DNA from: JAKOUL01 sp035378845
GTDB lineage: Bacteria; Dictyoglomota; Dictyoglomia; Dictyoglomales; Dictyoglomaceae
Assembly: GCA_035378845.1 (NCBI GenBank)
Contig: DAOSUP010000004.1
Span: forward strand, 62,001 to 126,000
DNA: 64,000 bases
Reading direction: 5' to 3'
Part shown: positions 1 through 8,224 of the stretch, piece after piece
Layout of the letters: each line of letters opens with the position of its first letter
Numbering within the stretch: position 1 is the first letter of the stretch
Notes under the pieces: generated by a model
What the model was told of the DNA's origin: nothing
What the model saw: the letters and a program-made list of their open reading frames with translations, nothing else
Databases searched by the model: none
Translations under genes and position numbers: made by a program

Positions 1-288
1 TGGGATCTCCGAGATTGGTTTCCCCATGTATTCTTGGTAAGACTCAGGTAAAAATGGATATACCTTACGCAATGGATCAAAGGTATCCGCAATATAGATA
101 AATCTAACCTCTGAGCCATGCTCTCTTAGTGCACGAGCGATAGCATCCCCAGTAAGAATCTCCCTCAGGTTCCCAAGATGTATGGGACCTGAGGGAGTAA
201 TACCAGTCGCAACCACATTTTTTTTACCCTTAATACTTATTATTTCTTGAGCAGCTAAATCCGCCCAATGAGGAGTTTTTTCTACCAT
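1..288 (-). CDS. lysS: Class I lysyl-tRNA synthetase, N-terminal part (runs off window)
   Basis: My own translation of the minus strand from the ATG at 288 gives 96 residues open to the window edge. It reads TPSGPIHLGN (class I HIGH-type ATP-binding motif), then IYIADTFDPLRKVYPFLP and YMGKPISEIP, which are hallmarks of the archaeal-type class I LysRS (LysS/LysK1), not the usual bacterial class II enzyme. It would charge tRNA-Lys in the cytoplasm. The ATG overlaps the end of metK by 7 bases, so the two genes are probably translationally coupled. The KMSKS part and the C-terminal domain lie outside the window. Class I LysRS is known from archaea, spirochaetes and some other bacteria, so its presence here suggests old lateral transfer. 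Confidence 0.9.
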   Translation of the reverse strand, partial: MVEKTPHWADLAAQEIISIKGKKNVVATGITPSGPIHLGNLREILTGDAIARALREHGSEVRFIYIADTFDPLRKVYPFLPESYQEYMGKPISEIP

Positions 289-1496
289 ACGGAATATTTC
301 CCTTCCGCAAGTTCATCACAGAATTTTTCAATATTTGCTAATTCTTGATCTATGACATCCTCTACAGGTTTTGCCACATCATATATGGATACGCCATCCT
401 CTAAAATAAGTTGGGCAGTAGCAATTCTGGGTTGATCAATGGGTTTTCCAATTTGGCTGCAAAGCCAAACATAAACCTCACGAATTCCTGGAATATTTTT
501 ATATATTTCATTAGCAACCTTATGAGTCAGAATATTATAAATTTTACCCACGTGACTTACAGGATTTTTACCAGCTGCTGCCTCGGTTCCCATAGGTCTA
601 TTAAGAGCAATTACTCCATTAACTCTATTGCCTCTTCCTACCTGCCCTGAATCTGCATCCTCAGCTGAAGTACCCAGTACAGTAATATAAATCCCATCCA
701 TACCTCTTTCAGGATCATCTAAAGTATTTATATCTATTACAATACTTTCAAAGTTTTGAGCTCTTTCTTGTACAAACTTCTCCATCTCTTTTCTTAACAT
801 CTCTTTTTTCTCAAAATAGTCTTTAACACTATTTATATATCTATCAACGAGAGGCACTGCAACAGTAAGCTGCAAATGTCTCTTTTGTCTTGAAGCCATT
901 ATCTTAATATCTTCCCCTACCTCAGGATTCGTAGCTTTAAACTCAGGAGAATTAAGATATCTTTCAAGTTCTATTACAATTTTCTCAGTAGAGGTTAAAG
1001 GAGCATACCCCACTGCTGCTGAGGTATCATTAGCAGGAAGAACCCCTTGTCTTCTCTTAAAAATATCCGTAAGCTCTGGGGATCCTGGATAAAGCTCTAC
1101 CTGAAACTTTATATGTTTATCAGGATCCACAAATCTCAAGTTTTTCCTTAACCACTCCTTTGCAGTTTCAATAGCAATTTCTTCCACAGGAATTCTAATT
1201 CCATCCACATCAAAAGTTGCTCTATCCCCAATAACAAGAAGCATAGGCTTTTTAACTTTTCCACCCACACCAAGATTTCTTTCTACTTCTCCTGCTACAA
1301 GAAGACTTTTGTCAATATTATGATGAAGAATATTACCTACTCTTTTAATGTACTCTTGTGATAGATTTATAGAGATCTGATCCATTATTGCATCACAAAT
1401 TGAATCAGGGTGCCCAACACCTTTTCTTTCTACAAGTTCTACCCCATGTTCTTCTACAGGTAAAGAGTTTAATTTTTCCACTACAATATTCCTCAT
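282..1496 (-). CDS. metK: S-adenosylmethionine synthetase, archaeal type
   Basis: 404 aa, the usual length for the archaeal MAT family (PF01941), which is barely similar in sequence to bacterial MetK. It makes S-adenosylmethionine from methionine and ATP. Conserved blocks are visible: ERKGVGHPDSICD (res 23-35), ANDTSAAVGYAP (155-166), GTSAEDADSGQVGRGN (275-290) and GTEAAAGKNP (303-312). The start is an ATG preceded by GAGGAGG at good spacing, with a promoter about 50 bases upstream. Its end overlaps the start of the class I lysS gene. AdoMet made here would feed methylation, and the adenosylhomocysteinase at 15.9-17.1 kb recycles the product. Two neighbouring archaeal-type genes point to a shared origin. 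Confidence 0.95.
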   Translation of the reverse strand: MRNIVVEKLNSLPVEEHGVELVERKGVGHPDSICDAIMDQISINLSQEYIKRVGNILHHNIDKSLLVAGEVERNLGVGGKVKKPMLLVIGDRATFDVDGIRIPVEEIAIETAKEWLRKNLRFVDPDKHIKFQVELYPGSPELTDIFKRRQGVLPANDTSAAVGYAPLTSTEKIVIELERYLNSPEFKATNPEVGEDIKIMASRQKRHLQLTVAVPLVDRYINSVKDYFEKKEMLRKEMEKFVQERAQNFESIVIDINTLDDPERGMDGIYITVLGTSAEDADSGQVGRGNRVNGVIALNRPMGTEAAAGKNPVSHVGKIYNILTHKVANEIYKNIPGIREVYVWLCSQIGKPIDQPRIATAQLILEDGVSIYDVAKPVEDVIDQELANIEKFCDELAEGKYSVW

Positions 1497-1542
1497 TTCC
1501 AGCTATCCTCCTCTTTATTTTGTAATTAAAATAAGCAACAAA

Positions 1543-1571
1543 ATGATAACACAACTTAAAAAACATTACAA
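1543..1571 (-). promoter_or_regulatory. Promoter of metK-lysS
   Basis: On the minus strand TTGTAA (1571-1566), 17 bases, then TATCAT (1548-1543), placed 47 bases before the metK ATG and directly after the stop codon of the upstream DUF4388 gene. Judged by eye only. Confidence 0.55.
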
Positions 1572-1575
1572 TAAA

Positions 1576-2964
1576 TTATAAGATCAAATACTTTATCAAA
1601 TCTTCACTATAGTTCTTGCCTTTGAGGAACTCTGCAGTATCTTTCACAAACCCTAAAACTTCCTCCTCACCTATCTTACTAAGATTACTAATCACATAGT
1701 TCCAGTTAGGATCACTATCTATAGTAAGAAATTGAAATGTAGACTTCAAATCGCTAAATGAATTCTCAAAAAACTCAAGAAGATAAGTTTTTTCTTCATA
1801 AGAGATCTTTATAGCTTTGTGAATAGTACTCCAAAAACGATGAGTAAGAGATATCTTCTTATCTTGAGAAACATCAAAAACTCTTTTTGTCTTTAAGTTT
1901 TCCACAACAAGATTTCTTGTTTCCATCTCATCAAAGATAGAATCATCAAAAATATCTTTTAAGGTTCTTACACCATCAAAAAATTTTAACAAAAGAGTAC
2001 TTTCAAAAGTGGAGTCGCTATCTTGTAGCCTAACAAGGGTTTTGTCCATATACTCATCAAGATTTATATTATCCAGTAGAGATTTACCAAGTTCAAGAAC
2101 AGAATTGAAAGGCTTTTCTTTCAAGGAAATAATAGTACTTAAAATAATTTTTACTTCTTTTTTAATTTCTTCAAAAGACATCCCTTTAATAACACCATTT
2201 ATTTCTACATAATCTCTATTCCGAGAAGAAGTAACCTTTTCTATAACTTCTCTTATTTTAATCCCTTGACTAATAATACTTTGAAGTTTCCCTCTTAGAT
2301 CTCTCTCAGAAACTCCCATCTTAGGAAATCTTTCAATAGCATAATCCCAATAGCTAATGAAAACGAGAATCCAGAATAATTTTTCGTCGCTTCCCCACTT
2401 TAGTATCTTATTTTTGAGATATAAACTTTTAGTCGTTTCTAATATTCTTGCAGCACTCAACTCAGAAGAGTCAATGATCTCACTCAGTTTTTTAATCCCA
2501 TTAAATAATGGAAAAACCAAATCTTCACTACTATTCAAGTTCTGATTATCCACGGGAATAAATACAGCTTCTTTGAAATAGTGCAACATATCTAAGTATT
2601 TTGAAGCAGCAAGAAGAATGTTAAAAGGATCAAGTCCTTGCGTAGGTGTCTGAGTATCTTGCTCTACATGTAGGATAGAAGACCAGTCTCCCCACAATTT
2701 CACAGGGTCTATAGAAACAGGTTCCATTGATACCTCTCCAGGTACAAATACAAAACTTCCTCTTTCCCAAAGAGAAAGATCCATAAGAGCTTCATAGTAT
2801 TCTGAAAGACCTGATTTTGCATATGTAATTCTACCATCATTAAATACTATCTCCGCTTTTTTATTACCTTTTTCAATCTGAAGTTTCCCTGTTTTCTTTC
2901 CAGAGGAGAGAAGCTGGAGTACTTCAAAAAAAGGTAAAGAGACTAAATCTCCCCTAAGTCCCAT
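1576..2964 (-). CDS. DUF4388 (PATAN-type) domain protein
   Basis: 462 aa. Residues 1 to about 80 start MGLRGDLVSLPFFEVLQLLS and continue with GKLQIEKGNKKAEIVFNDG and ALMDLSLWERGSFVF, the typical DUF4388/PATAN domain often found next to two-component receivers and in gliding or pilus regulators. The rest (about 120-462) is mostly helical, with no motif I recognise. There is no signal peptide or membrane segment, so it should be cytosolic. A good ribosome site (GGAGG) precedes the ATG. It is probably a signalling or scaffold protein, but its partner is unknown. It lies between the terminator of xylB and the promoter of metK, so it is likely its own transcription unit. Confidence 0.7.
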   Translation of the reverse strand: MGLRGDLVSLPFFEVLQLLSSGKKTGKLQIEKGNKKAEIVFNDGRITYAKSGLSEYYEALMDLSLWERGSFVFVPGEVSMEPVSIDPVKLWGDWSSILHVEQDTQTPTQGLDPFNILLAASKYLDMLHYFKEAVFIPVDNQNLNSSEDLVFPLFNGIKKLSEIIDSSELSAARILETTKSLYLKNKILKWGSDEKLFWILVFISYWDYAIERFPKMGVSERDLRGKLQSIISQGIKIREVIEKVTSSRNRDYVEINGVIKGMSFEEIKKEVKIILSTIISLKEKPFNSVLELGKSLLDNINLDEYMDKTLVRLQDSDSTFESTLLLKFFDGVRTLKDIFDDSIFDEMETRNLVVENLKTKRVFDVSQDKKISLTHRFWSTIHKAIKISYEEKTYLLEFFENSFSDLKSTFQFLTIDSDPNWNYVISNLSKIGEEEVLGFVKDTAEFLKGKNYSEDLIKYLIL

Positions 2965-2999
2965 TTTTTACCTCCTAAAACTTTTAATAATAGCTAAAA

Positions 3000-3028
3000 C
3001 GTATATTTAAAGAGTAATAGAAAATCAA
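3000..3028 (-). promoter_or_regulatory. Possible promoter of the DUF4388 gene
   Basis: Minus strand TTGATT (3028-3023), 17 bases, TATACG (3005-3000), about 36 bases before the ATG at 2964 and just after the xylB terminator. The -10 box is weak. Confidence 0.4.
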
Positions 3029-3040
3029 AAAAAATGCAAT

Positions 3041-3085
3041 AAAAAAGAGGAAAGAGATAGTATTAAACATTACCTCTTTCCTCTT
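3041..3085 (-). terminator. Rho-independent terminator of xylB
   Basis: On the minus strand a perfect 12-bp stem AAGAGGAAAGAG (3085-3074) and CTCTTTCCTCTT (3056-3045) with a 17-base loop, followed by a T run. It lies 42 bases after the xylB stop codon. Confidence 0.8.
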
Positions 3086-3126
3086 AAGGAGGTATAATAC
3101 CTAAGAAGCAAAAAATTTTTCAATCT

Positions 3127-4674
3127 TTATTTTTTATTCACATAATACTTTTCTACAAAATTAGAGAGTTTCTTAAAATAATCTTTCATTAAAGGATAAA
3201 GTTCCCTATAAAGACCATATAATTCCTCATACATTGGTACTCTTTCTTTATCAGGTTCCTCTCTACTTACCACTCTAACTACAGAATCGCAGGCTTCCTC
3301 TACATTTTTATATGCACCAACTCCAACACCAGCAAGTAGTGCAGCTCCAAAAGCAGCACCTTCTGTAACATTTATGGTAACTATTGGACTATCAAAAACG
3401 TCTGCCAGAATTTGTCTCCAAAGAGGACTCCGAGCTCCACCGGCAATAGCCCTTATCTCTTTTATCTCTATTCCAAGAGCTTTCATAAGTTCCAGTGAAT
3501 CCTTTAAACCAAAGGCTACTCCTTCCAACACAGATCTTATAAAGTAAGGCTTATTATGCCTTAAAGTCATTCCTGCAAAAACCCCTTTTGCCATAGGATC
3601 CGCATGAGGAGTCCTTTCACCTGTAAGATAAGGAAGAAAAATTAAACCTTCTGAACCTGCCGGTACTCTTTCTGCAGACATGGTAAGAAAGTCATAGGGA
3701 TCTTTTCCTGACCATTTGGAAAGTTCTGTCTCAATCTCTCCAAAAGAGTCTCTGAACCACCTAAAAGATCCTCCAGCAGAGAGCATCACTCCCATGGTAT
3801 GCCATTTTCCTGGCACTGCATGACAAAAAGTATGAAGTCTACCTTCTGGATCTCCTTCGGGTGTATCTAAATGTGCAAATACTACTCCTGATGTTCCTAA
3901 ACTTACAAAAAGAACACCACTTCTTACAATACCAGTTCCTATAGCTTGTGCAGCATTATCCCCTCCTCCACCGACTACTGGAATTCCAGGTTTAAGTCTA
4001 AGTTCTTCTGCCACACTTGGAAGAAGAGTACCTGTAATTTCTGGAGATTCGTATACCTTAGGCATCCATTCTTCAGGTATATCAAGTAAAGAAAGCATCT
4101 CTTTAGACCACTTTCTGTTTTTAACATCAAAAAGCAAAGTACCAGAAGCATCAGAAACCTCTGAAGCATACTCCCCTGTTAAACGATAACGTACATAATC
4201 CTTAGGCAATAAAACCTTTGCTACTTTAGAATAATTTTCAGGTTCATTCTCTCTTAACCATAAGATTTTAGGAGCTGTAAATCCTGTAAGAGCAAGATTT
4301 AAAGTCAACCCTAAAAGTTTTTTAACTCCCCCTACTCTTTCTACAATCTCATCACATTGTTTAGCAGTCCTTTGATCATTCCACAGAATTGCTCTTCTTA
4401 CAACAGTACCTTTTGAATCTAAAAATACGGAACCGTGCATCTGTCCTGAAAGTCCTATGCCTTTAATATCATTAGATGATATAGAAGTCTTTTCTAAAAG
4501 ACTAAGGATAGCTTCTTTTGTAGCTCTCCACCAATCCTCTGGCTCCTGTTCAGACCAAGAAGGAAAAGGAGTATAAAGAGGATATTCAACCAGAGAACTA
4601 CCTAAAATTTTCCCATCTTCGTCAATTAATAAAGCTTTAGTACCAGAAGTACCCACATCAATACCTAAAAGCAA
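3127..4674 (-). CDS. xylB: Xylulokinase (FGGY family)
   Basis: 515 aa, FGGY carbohydrate kinase that phosphorylates D-xylulose to xylulose 5-phosphate, linking xylose breakdown to the pentose phosphate pathway. The N-terminus LLGIDVGTSGTKALLID (res 2-18) is the phosphate loop. GLSGQMHGSVFLD and WNDQRTAKQ are typical of XylB, and AIAGGARSPLWRQILADVF is the C-terminal adenosine/FGGY signature region. The last about 20 residues (KKLSNFVEKYYVNKK) extend slightly past the family norm. It has its own near-consensus promoter with an operator-like palindrome, and a strong terminator, so it seems to be a single-gene unit. No xylose isomerase or transporter is next to it. Confidence 0.93.
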   Translation of the reverse strand: MLLGIDVGTSGTKALLIDEDGKILGSSLVEYPLYTPFPSWSEQEPEDWWRATKEAILSLLEKTSISSNDIKGIGLSGQMHGSVFLDSKGTVVRRAILWNDQRTAKQCDEIVERVGGVKKLLGLTLNLALTGFTAPKILWLRENEPENYSKVAKVLLPKDYVRYRLTGEYASEVSDASGTLLFDVKNRKWSKEMLSLLDIPEEWMPKVYESPEITGTLLPSVAEELRLKPGIPVVGGGGDNAAQAIGTGIVRSGVLFVSLGTSGVVFAHLDTPEGDPEGRLHTFCHAVPGKWHTMGVMLSAGGSFRWFRDSFGEIETELSKWSGKDPYDFLTMSAERVPAGSEGLIFLPYLTGERTPHADPMAKGVFAGMTLRHNKPYFIRSVLEGVAFGLKDSLELMKALGIEIKEIRAIAGGARSPLWRQILADVFDSPIVTINVTEGAAFGAALLAGVGVGAYKNVEEACDSVVRVVSREEPDKERVPMYEELYGLYRELYPLMKDYFKKLSNFVEKYYVNKK

Positions 4675-4709
4675 AATTCTTCACCTCTTTTCCAATGGAT
4701 TATATTTAG

Positions 4710-4737
4710 ATTATAAAAACGTTTTACTATTTGTCAA
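4710..4737 (-). promoter_or_regulatory. Strong promoter of xylB with operator-like palindrome in the spacer
   Basis: Minus strand TTGACA (4737-4732), 16 bases, TATAAT (4715-4710), both consensus. The spacer contains the perfect palindrome AAAACGTTTT (4716-4725), whose central CG recalls LacI-family operators. The predicted start is about 30 bases before the xylB start codon. Confidence 0.7.
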
Positions 4738-4767
4738 TAGTTTAAAATTAGAAACAATTGAATTTTA

Positions 4768-4798
4768 TTGACCAAAATTGATACTATCTTGATATAAT
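4768..4798 (+). promoter_or_regulatory. Plus-strand promoter diverging from xylB
   Basis: TTGACC (4768-4773), 19 bases, TATAAT (4793-4798) with an extended -10 (TGATATAAT). The TTGATATAATC stretch is the same as in the tRNA-Phe promoter of this window. No protein gene follows on this strand before the end of the opposing operon at 5006. Confidence 0.5.
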
Positions 4799-4804
4799 CA
4801 GGAA

Positions 4805-5017
4805 GTTATAAGAAATTAGATTACCCGTTAAAGTTTTTGATACCAATATTTCCTATAGGAGCGTATAAAGTATTTATTTCTTATAAAATAAGTAAAAGAA
4901 GTTTTTCCAAAATCTTGTTAGTAAAAACTTTAAAATATTATTTAAATATTCTATAATTATCTTCTAATTAGGACCTGGGAGGAGAATTTCTTCTCCCCCC
5001 ATGTTTTATTCTTTTTT
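4805..5017 (+). ncRNA. Candidate untranslated transcript of about 210 nt
   Basis: This fills the 331-base gene-free stretch 4675-5005. A promoter with an extended -10 lies just upstream and a hairpin with a U-rich tail lies at the end. No ORF with a start codon fits inside. Two mutually exclusive stems can form: TTAAAGTTTTT near 4828 pairs perfectly with AAAAACTTTAA near 4923, and a second copy AAGTTTTT near 4899 can pair with the same partner. The core is only about 23% G+C by my count, which argues against a rigid structural RNA in a thermophile. It has no signature of tmRNA, RNase P RNA, SRP RNA or a riboswitch that I know. It could instead simply be the regulatory region of xylB. Confidence 0.3.
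4977..5017 (+). terminator. Hairpin with U-rich tail at the end of the candidate RNA / hydrogenase-type operon
   Basis: GGGAGGAGAA (4977-4986), TTTC, TTCTCCCCCC (4991-5000), ten pairs with one mismatch, followed on + by ATGTTTTATTCTTTTTT. On the minus strand it comes directly after the stop codon of the NuoF-like gene but lacks a T run there, so it may serve both sides. Confidence 0.5.
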
Positions 5018-6796
5018 AATCACTTTAAAAGGACACGTTTGAAAACATATACCACATTTTGTGCACTTACTTTGATCAATCACATAAGTCCCATCCTCGT
5101 CTTTAAATATTGCTCCTGCAGGACAATTTTTGAAACATATAGAACATTTCTTACACTCTTCTCTTATAACCTCATAATGAATTAATGCTGTACATACTTT
5201 TGCAGGACATTTTTTATCTCTTATATGAGCAAGATACTCATCTCGGAAATATTTTAGAGTAGTAAGTACAGGATTGGGAGATCCTTTCCCAAGACCACAA
5301 AGAGATGTGGTTCTTATAGTATCCGCAAGTTGCTCTAATTCAATAAGATCTTCCTCTTCTCCTTCTCCACTTGTTATTTTATCCAAAATTTCAAGCATTC
5401 TTTTAGTACCTACTCTACATGGGACACACTTTCCACAAGACTCATCTTGAGTAAAGGATAAGAAAAACTTAGCTACATCAACCATACAATTATCCTCATC
5501 CATAACAATAAGTCCACCTGATCCCATAATTGCACCAAGAGATGTTATAGTTTCATAATCTACAGGAGTATCAAGACACTCAGCAGGTATACATCCTCCT
5601 GCAGGACCACCAATTTGTACTGCTTTAAAATTCTTTCCCCCAGGTATTCCACCACCTATGTCATAGACAATCTCTCTTAAAGGCATTCCTATAGGAACCT
5701 CAATTAAGCCTGTCATATTTATCTTTCCAGCAAGAGCAAAAACTTTTGTACCCTTACTTTTTTCAGTACCAAACTTAGCAAACCAATCAGCACCTTTTAA
5801 AATAACCACAGGGATATTTGCCCAAGTCTCTACGTTATTAATTACTGTTGGTTTCCCAAAAAGTCCTGAGTCCGTAGGGAAAGGAGGTCTTGGTCTTGGC
5901 ATACCTCTTTTTCCTTCTATAGACGATATTAAAGCAGTTTCCTCACCACACACAAAAGCTCCTGCGCCTATTCTTATTTCTATATCAAAAGAAAAATCTG
6001 TGCCCAGAATATTCTCACCCAAAAGTCCATAATTCCTTGCCTGTTGCAGAGCTGCAGTAAGTCTTTTTATTGCTAAAGGATATTCGGCTCTTATATATAC
6101 AAAACCTTTCTTAGCACCAATAGCAAAGCCTCCAATAAGCATTCCTTCAATAACTGAATGAGGATCTCCTTCCATAATACTTCTATCCATGAAGGCACCA
6201 GGATCTCCTTCGTCAGCATTACATACAATATATTTTTCTTCTCCCTTTGCTTTTCTTCCGATCTCCCACTTTAACCCTGTAGGAAAACCTGCTCCACCTC
6301 TACCACGAAGCCCAGCTTTTTTAACCTCCGCAATAACTTGCTCTGGAGTCATTTCAGTAAGAACCTTAGCCAAAGATGAATAACCATCTCTTGCAATATA
6401 TTCCTCAATATTTAAAGGATCTATAAAACCTACATTTCGTAAAGCAATTCTTACCTGATTTTTAAAGAAGGGAAGCTCATCTATAGTGGGAATAGGCTTT
6501 TTTAATTGGGGCTCCTTAACAAGAAGCCTTTCCACTGTCCTTCCTTTAAGAAGATGCTCTTGTACAATTTCTTTTGCATCCTGAGGCTTCAAACGTACAT
6601 AAAATGTTCCTTCAGGATATATAGCCATTACTGGTCCTAAATCACATGTACCAAAACATCCTGTTTCTATTATTTTTACCTCATCGTATATACCAGCAGC
6701 TTTTAATTCTTTTTCAAAAGCTGATTTAAAACTTTCCTCGCCTGCTGATATACATGCTGCGCCAGCGCATATTAAGACATGTGCTCTTTCAGGCAT
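5006..6796 (-). CDS. NuoF-type flavoprotein subunit (HydB/HndC-like NAD(P)H-oxidising)
   Basis: 596 aa, cytosolic. A thioredoxin-like 2Fe-2S domain comes first (Cys10, Cys15, Cys47, Cys51). Then the NuoF core: GRGGAGFPTG (165-174, NAD(P)H/FMN site), CNADEGDPGAF (192-202), GAGAFVCGEETALI, and the 4Fe-4S motif ESCGKCVPCRVG with CGLGKGSPNP. Two ferredoxin 4Fe-4S clusters close the protein (CKKCSICFKNCP, CTKCGICFQTCP). This is the HydB/HndC architecture of soluble electron-bifurcating or NADP-reducing hydrogenases, where it passes electrons between NAD(P)H and the clusters. NuoE-type and 2Fe-2S partners are just upstream. The catalytic FeFe-hydrogenase gene that normally follows is absent: the next 331 bases hold no ORF. 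Confidence 0.9.
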   Translation of the reverse strand: MPERAHVLICAGAACISAGEESFKSAFEKELKAAGIYDEVKIIETGCFGTCDLGPVMAIYPEGTFYVRLKPQDAKEIVQEHLLKGRTVERLLVKEPQLKKPIPTIDELPFFKNQVRIALRNVGFIDPLNIEEYIARDGYSSLAKVLTEMTPEQVIAEVKKAGLRGRGGAGFPTGLKWEIGRKAKGEEKYIVCNADEGDPGAFMDRSIMEGDPHSVIEGMLIGGFAIGAKKGFVYIRAEYPLAIKRLTAALQQARNYGLLGENILGTDFSFDIEIRIGAGAFVCGEETALISSIEGKRGMPRPRPPFPTDSGLFGKPTVINNVETWANIPVVILKGADWFAKFGTEKSKGTKVFALAGKINMTGLIEVPIGMPLREIVYDIGGGIPGGKNFKAVQIGGPAGGCIPAECLDTPVDYETITSLGAIMGSGGLIVMDEDNCMVDVAKFFLSFTQDESCGKCVPCRVGTKRMLEILDKITSGEGEEEDLIELEQLADTIRTTSLCGLGKGSPNPVLTTLKYFRDEYLAHIRDKKCPAKVCTALIHYEVIREECKKCSICFKNCPAGAIFKDEDGTYVIDQSKCTKCGICFQTCPFKVIKKE

Positions 6797-6829
6797 TCTT
6801 TTTTTACCTCCTCTTTTATAACTTAAACT

Positions 6830-7198
6830 TTATTCAGTAGAAAGTACATCTTCAGAAACTATCTGCCCATTAACTACATGCTGGGCTATTATATTTCTTG
6901 CCTTATCAGGATCCACATGCTTATAAAGAACTTTTGGACCTCCTACTTTTTGTACAGAAATCAAAGGCTCATATTCACATAGACCTATGCATCCTGCTTG
7001 GGTAACTACCACATTTCTAAGATTCCTCTTCTCTATCTCATCTAAAATAGCAAGCAAAGTCTCCCTTGCTCCAGCTGCAATACCACATGTTCCCATATGG
7101 ACTACAATCCTGTCCTTGCCCTCTACACTTCTTGTATCAAGATCTGCTTGAGCTTTCTCTTTAATCTTTTTAAGGTCCTCTAAAGTAAGTTTCTTCAT
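6830..7198 (-). CDS. Thioredoxin-like 2Fe-2S ferredoxin (HndB-like)
   Basis: 122 aa small subunit with MGTCGIAAGA (Cys38) and QAGCIGLCEYEPL (Cys70, Cys74), the pattern of the HndB subunit of Desulfovibrio-type NADP-reducing hydrogenase and of equivalent proteins in clostridial clusters. It is expected to carry a 2Fe-2S cluster and to shuttle electrons within the NuoE/NuoF complex. It sits between the HATPase gene (1-base gap) and the NuoF-like gene (33 bases), in one operon. The direct electron partner cannot be read from sequence. Confidence 0.85.
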   Translation of the reverse strand: MKKLTLEDLKKIKEKAQADLDTRSVEGKDRIVVHMGTCGIAAGARETLLAILDEIEKRNLRNVVVTQAGCIGLCEYEPLISVQKVGGPKVLYKHVDPDKARNIIAQHVVNGQIVSEDVLSTE

Positions 7199-7199
7199 T

Positions 7200-7736
7200 T
7201 TACCAACCTCCCAAATTTTCCTTTAGATATAATTTTAAAAAAGAAATACTCTCTGGACTATTTAAAGGTATTTCCCTTAACTCTTCTTTTAAAACTTCGG
7301 TAGAAAAGTTAAACTCCCTATCATTATCTTTCAGATTTAAATGAAGATTGATTTCAGGATTAGTAACAATAATACCTAATATAGTTCCAGGAAGATCTCC
7401 TATAGGAGGAAGATCTAAATGAGATAATGGAACCTCTGCATAAACTTCTGTCCCTTTTCCAGGTTCTGATTTTACTTCCATCTTTCCTCCACAAGAATTT
7501 ATAACTTCATTAAATAAAGGAATCCCAAGACCAACTTTTCTTGTCTTCCTCGTGGTAAAGAATGGATTTTTAACCTCTTCTAAAATCTCCTGAGGAATAC
7601 CTTTCCCATCATCTTTAAGTTTAATAATAAGTTTGTCTGATAAATTATCTTTTATCATCTCCAGCCAAATATTTTTTGCTCCAGCTTCTATTGAATTTTG
7701 CATAAGATCCAAAATATGAAGAGAAAGTTCTTTCAT
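7200..7736 (-). CDS. HATPase-domain (histidine-kinase-like ATP-binding) protein
   Basis: 178 aa. N box MQNSIEAGAKN (about 12-22), G1 box DDGKGIP (42-48) and GLGIPLFNEV with SEPGKGTEV form a complete GHKL ATP-binding fold. There is no dimerisation/phospho-acceptor histidine domain and no sensor, so this is not a normal histidine kinase. A protein of this kind is commonly encoded between NuoE- and NuoF-type genes in hydrogenase operons of anaerobes; its role there is unsettled. It overlaps the NuoE-like gene by 4 bases, which implies coupling. Confidence 0.8.
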   Translation of the reverse strand: MKELSLHILDLMQNSIEAGAKNIWLEMIKDNLSDKLIIKLKDDGKGIPQEILEEVKNPFFTTRKTRKVGLGIPLFNEVINSCGGKMEVKSEPGKGTEVYAEVPLSHLDLPPIGDLPGTILGIIVTNPEINLHLNLKDNDREFNFSTEVLKEELREIPLNSPESISFLKLYLKENLGGW

Positions 7737-8221
7737 TGATTTTCTTTTCTAAAGTTCTCAATAAGTTTCTTTACTTTTTCAGTAGTTAATTTCCCATAGA
7801 CCTCATCATCAATCATAATAGCAGGAGCCATACTACATGCTCCAATGCATCTTACAAGATCTAAAGAAAAGAAACCATCTTCAGTAACTTTCCCTTCCTT
7901 AAGTCCTAACTGCTCAAGAACCGTAAGCAAATCTGCTGCTCCTTTTACATAACATGCTGTACCCATGCAAAGTCTGAGCACATGTTTACCTTGAGGTTCC
8001 AATCTAAAGAATGAATAAAAAGTTACTATACCATAAATTTCACTTAAAGAAACCTTTAACTTATCAGATACTATTTCTAACGCTTCTTTGGGTAAGTATC
8101 CAAATTTCTCCTGAATAGCATGGAGAATCATTATTAAAGATCCCTTTGTGTTTGAGTACTGAACCAAGATCTTCTCAACCTCTTTTTGAGCATACTCTGA
8201 AAACTTAAGTTCTACTACCAT
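7733..8221 (-). CDS. NuoE-type 2Fe-2S subunit (HydC/HndA-like)
   Basis: 162 aa, the usual NuoE length. The 2Fe-2S ligands are Cys85, Cys90 (LCMGTACYVKG) and Cys125, Cys129 (RCIGACSMAPA), and the start of the chain has the helical bundle with GYLPKEALEIVSDKL. In known complexes this subunit pairs with NuoF to move electrons from NAD(P)H. It is the first of four consecutive electron-transfer genes in the operon and lies 3 bases after the PHP gene. Confidence 0.9.
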   Translation of the reverse strand: MVVELKFSEYAQKEVEKILVQYSNTKGSLIMILHAIQEKFGYLPKEALEIVSDKLKVSLSEIYGIVTFYSFFRLEPQGKHVLRLCMGTACYVKGAADLLTVLEQLGLKEGKVTEDGFFSLDLVRCIGACSMAPAIMIDDEVYGKLTTEKVKKLIENFRKENQ

Positions 8222-8224
8222 CTT

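Noticed and set aside
1497..1575. SAM riboswitch before metK
   Set aside because: The leader after the promoter is only about 35 bases, too short, and there is no aptamer-like stem.
4805..5017. 6S RNA, SRP RNA, tmRNA or a riboswitch in the gene-free stretch
   Set aside because: No closing stem with a central bubble, no SRP GGAAG/GCAGCC tip, no tag ORF and no known aptamer core could be found; only a generic transcript can be proposed.
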